A stretch of DNA of 64,000 nt from CAZDDB01 sp963843285 (GTDB taxonomy: Bacteria; Acidobacteriota; HRBIN11; JAKEFK01). Location of the stretch: the NCBI GenBank assembly GCA_963843285.1, contig CAWJJO010000004.1, positions 62,001 to 126,000 on the forward strand, read 5' to 3'. The notes under the pieces were generated by a model, which ran no database searches, was not told where the DNA came from, and was given only the letters and a program-made list of their open reading frames with translations. Shown piece by piece: positions 62,378 through 64,000 of the stretch. The position numbers were made by a program, and so were the translations under genes. Each line of letters opens with the position of its first letter. Position 1 is the first letter of the stretch.

Positions 62378-63223
62378 CTACTTTTGCTGATCCAGAATGG
62401 TGTGAAACTCGTGTTCCTTTTCTTCCACGTACTTTCGAAGCTCATCGTCGCCTATAAACGGATTCGGCATGCCTGCTTCCTTCATCCGGTTCCATTTTTC
62501 ATCCAGATGAAAATAGGAACCGTGAGCGCCGAGAAAGACATCGCAAGGAAGTTTCTTCAAGAGCTCATAACTCTTCGTGAAGTCTGACGCAATTCCGGGA
62601 TACGTTTCCTTTTCTACAAGCCGGGTATTGGGGAGGATCGTAAGGCCGCACAGAAAGACTACATGCAAGTCTCGCCCGTTCTCGTTTAGAGTTGTTGTCC
62701 ATGTAGTGCAGCCTTTTGTGTGACCCGGCGTAAGCACAGGAGTCATCGTCACGTTGCCAACCGAAACCGGTTCGCGATCTACGATTGTTCGATCCACGTG
62801 AACCGGTTCGAACACCATCTTGTCTCCAAAGTAGAAATCGTCTCTTCCGCCACGCGACAACACGGCGCCATCTTCTTCGCTGGCAATCATCTTTGCTCCC
62901 GTTTGCCTCTTCAGCTCAGCGAGACCTCCTGCGTGATCGAAATGCGATTGTGAGTTCAGTAGAATTTTGACATCGGCCGGTTGAAAACCAAGCGTTCTAA
63001 TGTTTGCGATGATCATGGGAGAAGTCTCCGCAAAACCGCCGTCCAACAAAATGTGACCGCTCGAACTGGTGATCAGGTACGATGCGATTTCGGAAGCTCC
63101 CACGTAGTAAACGTTGCCAATAATTCGAAACGGCTCGCGCGGCTGATTCCAGGAACGCGAAGTTTCATCCGTTTGGGCATACACCATCGATGTTGCTAGG
63201 AACAAAAGGACCGCTAATTTCAC
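62378..63223 (-). CDS. Subclass-B3-like metallo-beta-lactamase with Gln in place of the first His
   Basis: The protein has about 281 residues from a GTG at 63223, which opens a signal peptide (VKLAVLLFLATSMVYA); the frame is open to 63328, but that part is family E repeat. The zinc motif reads NSQSHFDHAGG: Gln at the position of His116, as in GOB-type B3 enzymes, with His118, Asp120 and His121 kept. PGHTKGCTTW (His196) and LGAHGSYFHL (His263) follow the B3 pattern. Known B3 enzymes hydrolyse beta-lactams in the periplasm, and several environmental homologues have other or weak activity. The exact start is uncertain because no good ribosome site is visible. Confidence 0.85.
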   Translation of the reverse strand: MKLAVLLFLATSMVYAQTDETSRSWNQPREPFRIIGNVYYVGASEIASYLITSSSGHILLDGGFAETSPMIIANIRTLGFQPADVKILLNSQSHFDHAGGLAELKRQTGAKMIASEEDGAVLSRGGRDDFYFGDKMVFEPVHVDRTIVDREPVSVGNVTMTPVLTPGHTKGCTTWTTTLNENGRDLHVVFLCGLTILPNTRLVEKETYPGIASDFTKSYELLKKLPCDVFLGAHGSYFHLDEKWNRMKEAGMPNPFIGDDELRKYVEEKEHEFHTILDQQK

Positions 63224-63249
63224 TACTGGACTGTAACATATGAATCGAT

Positions 63250-63358
63250 GGCGACATTCTCCGCCCTTATGAAGGGGGGAGTTAGAGAGGGGTTGAAAAG
63301 TATCGACGGCAGGTCCTCCAACCCCCACCTAACCTCCCCCTTCATAAGAGGGAGGGAT
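63250..63358. repeat. Family E palindromic repeat
   Basis: CTCCGCCCTTATGAAGGGGG then GAGTTAGAGAGGGGTTG faces CAACCCCCACCTAACCTCCC then CCTTCATAAGAGGGAG: a long imperfect hairpin. Confidence 0.7.
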
Positions 63359-64000
63359 CACTTTTGCAACCCTGTGTTTGCGGTGGCGCTGCTCCGCCGT
63401 TGCATGTGATGGTCCTCTCCCAAAAACCATGTTTTGCCTTGATCGCGAGATGTTTCCCCGCGCCATACGAATGAATCTGGGCGAATTTCGTTGAACGACC
63501 AGCGGATCAACGAGCCATCGGTGTCCAGACCATTCAGCACAATCCGGTCTCCCTCGGCTCCGCCCGTAAGCGTAATGATAGCGCTGGCGGAGGGCGCTAT
63601 CCAGACGACGCGCCAGATTCCGGCTTTGGTATCGTAGAATCGGACCGATGTGCCGATACTGCGTTCGGTGGAAGAGCCTCTCGGAAAACCGATCCAGATG
63701 TCCTGTATTGCGCGACCATCGATGATCCACCCAAAAAGCAGCTCACCTTTGAAACGGGTCACCACGCCATCTTCGGCAATCAAGGCATAGTCACAGTCCC
63801 AGGTTCCGATGAAACGATCAAAATCACGCGCGTGCTCACCAATAGAGGCATGAGGCTTCAGAGAAGGCAGCACTGTGATCATATCGCGCCGGGGATCGGA
63901 AGCCGTTGCGTCCGATGCTCCGCTGGCAGGCGAAATCAGGTAGCACAATGTAGCTGCTACCGCCAGCAAGGCAAAAAGCCAACGAATCTGTGTTTGGTCA
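63358..64000 (-). CDS. Exported lipocalin-like/DUF1579-like protein, 5' end beyond the window
   Basis: At least 213 residues are visible. The frame is open through the right edge (DQTQIRWLFALLAVAATLCY), so the signal peptide begins outside; a TTG at 63969 is an internal candidate but would cut the signal sequence. The mature part begins about SGASDATASDPRRD and has DFDRFIGTWDCDYALIAEDG, then VTRFKGELLFGWIIDGRAIQ and ends in beta strands, as in small lipocalin-like or DUF1579 proteins. Function is unknown. Confidence 0.75.
   Translation of the reverse strand, partial: DQTQIRWLFALLAVAATLCYLISPASGASDATASDPRRDMITVLPSLKPHASIGEHARDFDRFIGTWDCDYALIAEDGVVTRFKGELLFGWIIDGRAIQDIWIGFPRGSSTERSIGTSVRFYDTKAGIWRVVWIAPSASAIITLTGGAEGDRIVLNGLDTDGSLIRWSFNEIRPDSFVWRGETSRDQGKTWFLGEDHHMQRRSSATANTGLQK

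Overview
The window reads as a chromosomal stretch of a member of the Acidobacteriota or a close relative. This is inferred from gene families, not from a marker gene: two 800-residue orphan MacB/FtsX-type permeases without an ATPase gene (the ADOP type), five Ser/Thr kinase genes with TPR or beta-propeller sensor halves (one internally deleted), DUF5916, DUF4097 and M13 proteins, and many families of short dispersed palindromic repeats in nearly every intergenic gap. No rRNA, tRNA or CRISPR array was seen.

Layout. 1-16 kb: a frameshifted S10 serine carboxypeptidase cut by the left edge, an ADOP permease, a STAS protein, small exported proteins, a 143-bp hairpin element with 19-bp perfect ends, two membrane kinases, an M13 peptidase and an exported protein with kinase-like motifs. 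15.8-18.5 kb: a metallo-beta-lactamase-fold gene divergent from a MetR-like LysR regulator (perfect MetR-type box between them) that overlaps a DapB-like reductase lacking the catalytic His pair. 18.6-25.6 kb: DinB and two TetR genes with clear operators, and an IS110-family element inserted in the loop of a REP-like palindrome. 25.8-29 kb: a zinc-ribbon-like protein and a second ADOP permease.

29-33.6 kb: a class I lanthipeptide locus, lanC then lanB; lanB is broken by several frameshifts and no convincing precursor gene is visible. 34-43.3 kb: a redox block with a CoA-disulfide-reductase/rhodanese fusion, a monoheme cytochrome fused to an outer-membrane barrel followed by a small monoheme cytochrome, and a four-gene operon (GltD-like flavoprotein with extra ferredoxin clusters, Rieske protein, one-piece cytochrome b, hexaheme cytochrome c). 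It looks like a quinone/cytochrome bc-type complex coupled to NAD(P)H or ferredoxin. Two vapC remnants flank this block.

43.6-64 kb: a TonB-dependent receptor behind a zinc-finger anti-sigma-like protein, an internally deleted kinase-TPR gene, a RelE/RHH toxin-antitoxin pair, an exported PCMT overlapping a membrane spermidine-synthase-like protein, NDH-2, a cyclase, another kinase-TPR gene, a TPR protein, DUF5916, an ArsR-type regulator with an operator at its start, a kelch remnant, a subclass-B3-like metallo-beta-lactamase with a GOB-like Gln, and a lipocalin-like protein cut by the right edge.

Much of the accessory content is decaying. Some single-base indels lie in homopolymers, so assembly error and true pseudogenisation cannot be separated from sequence alone.
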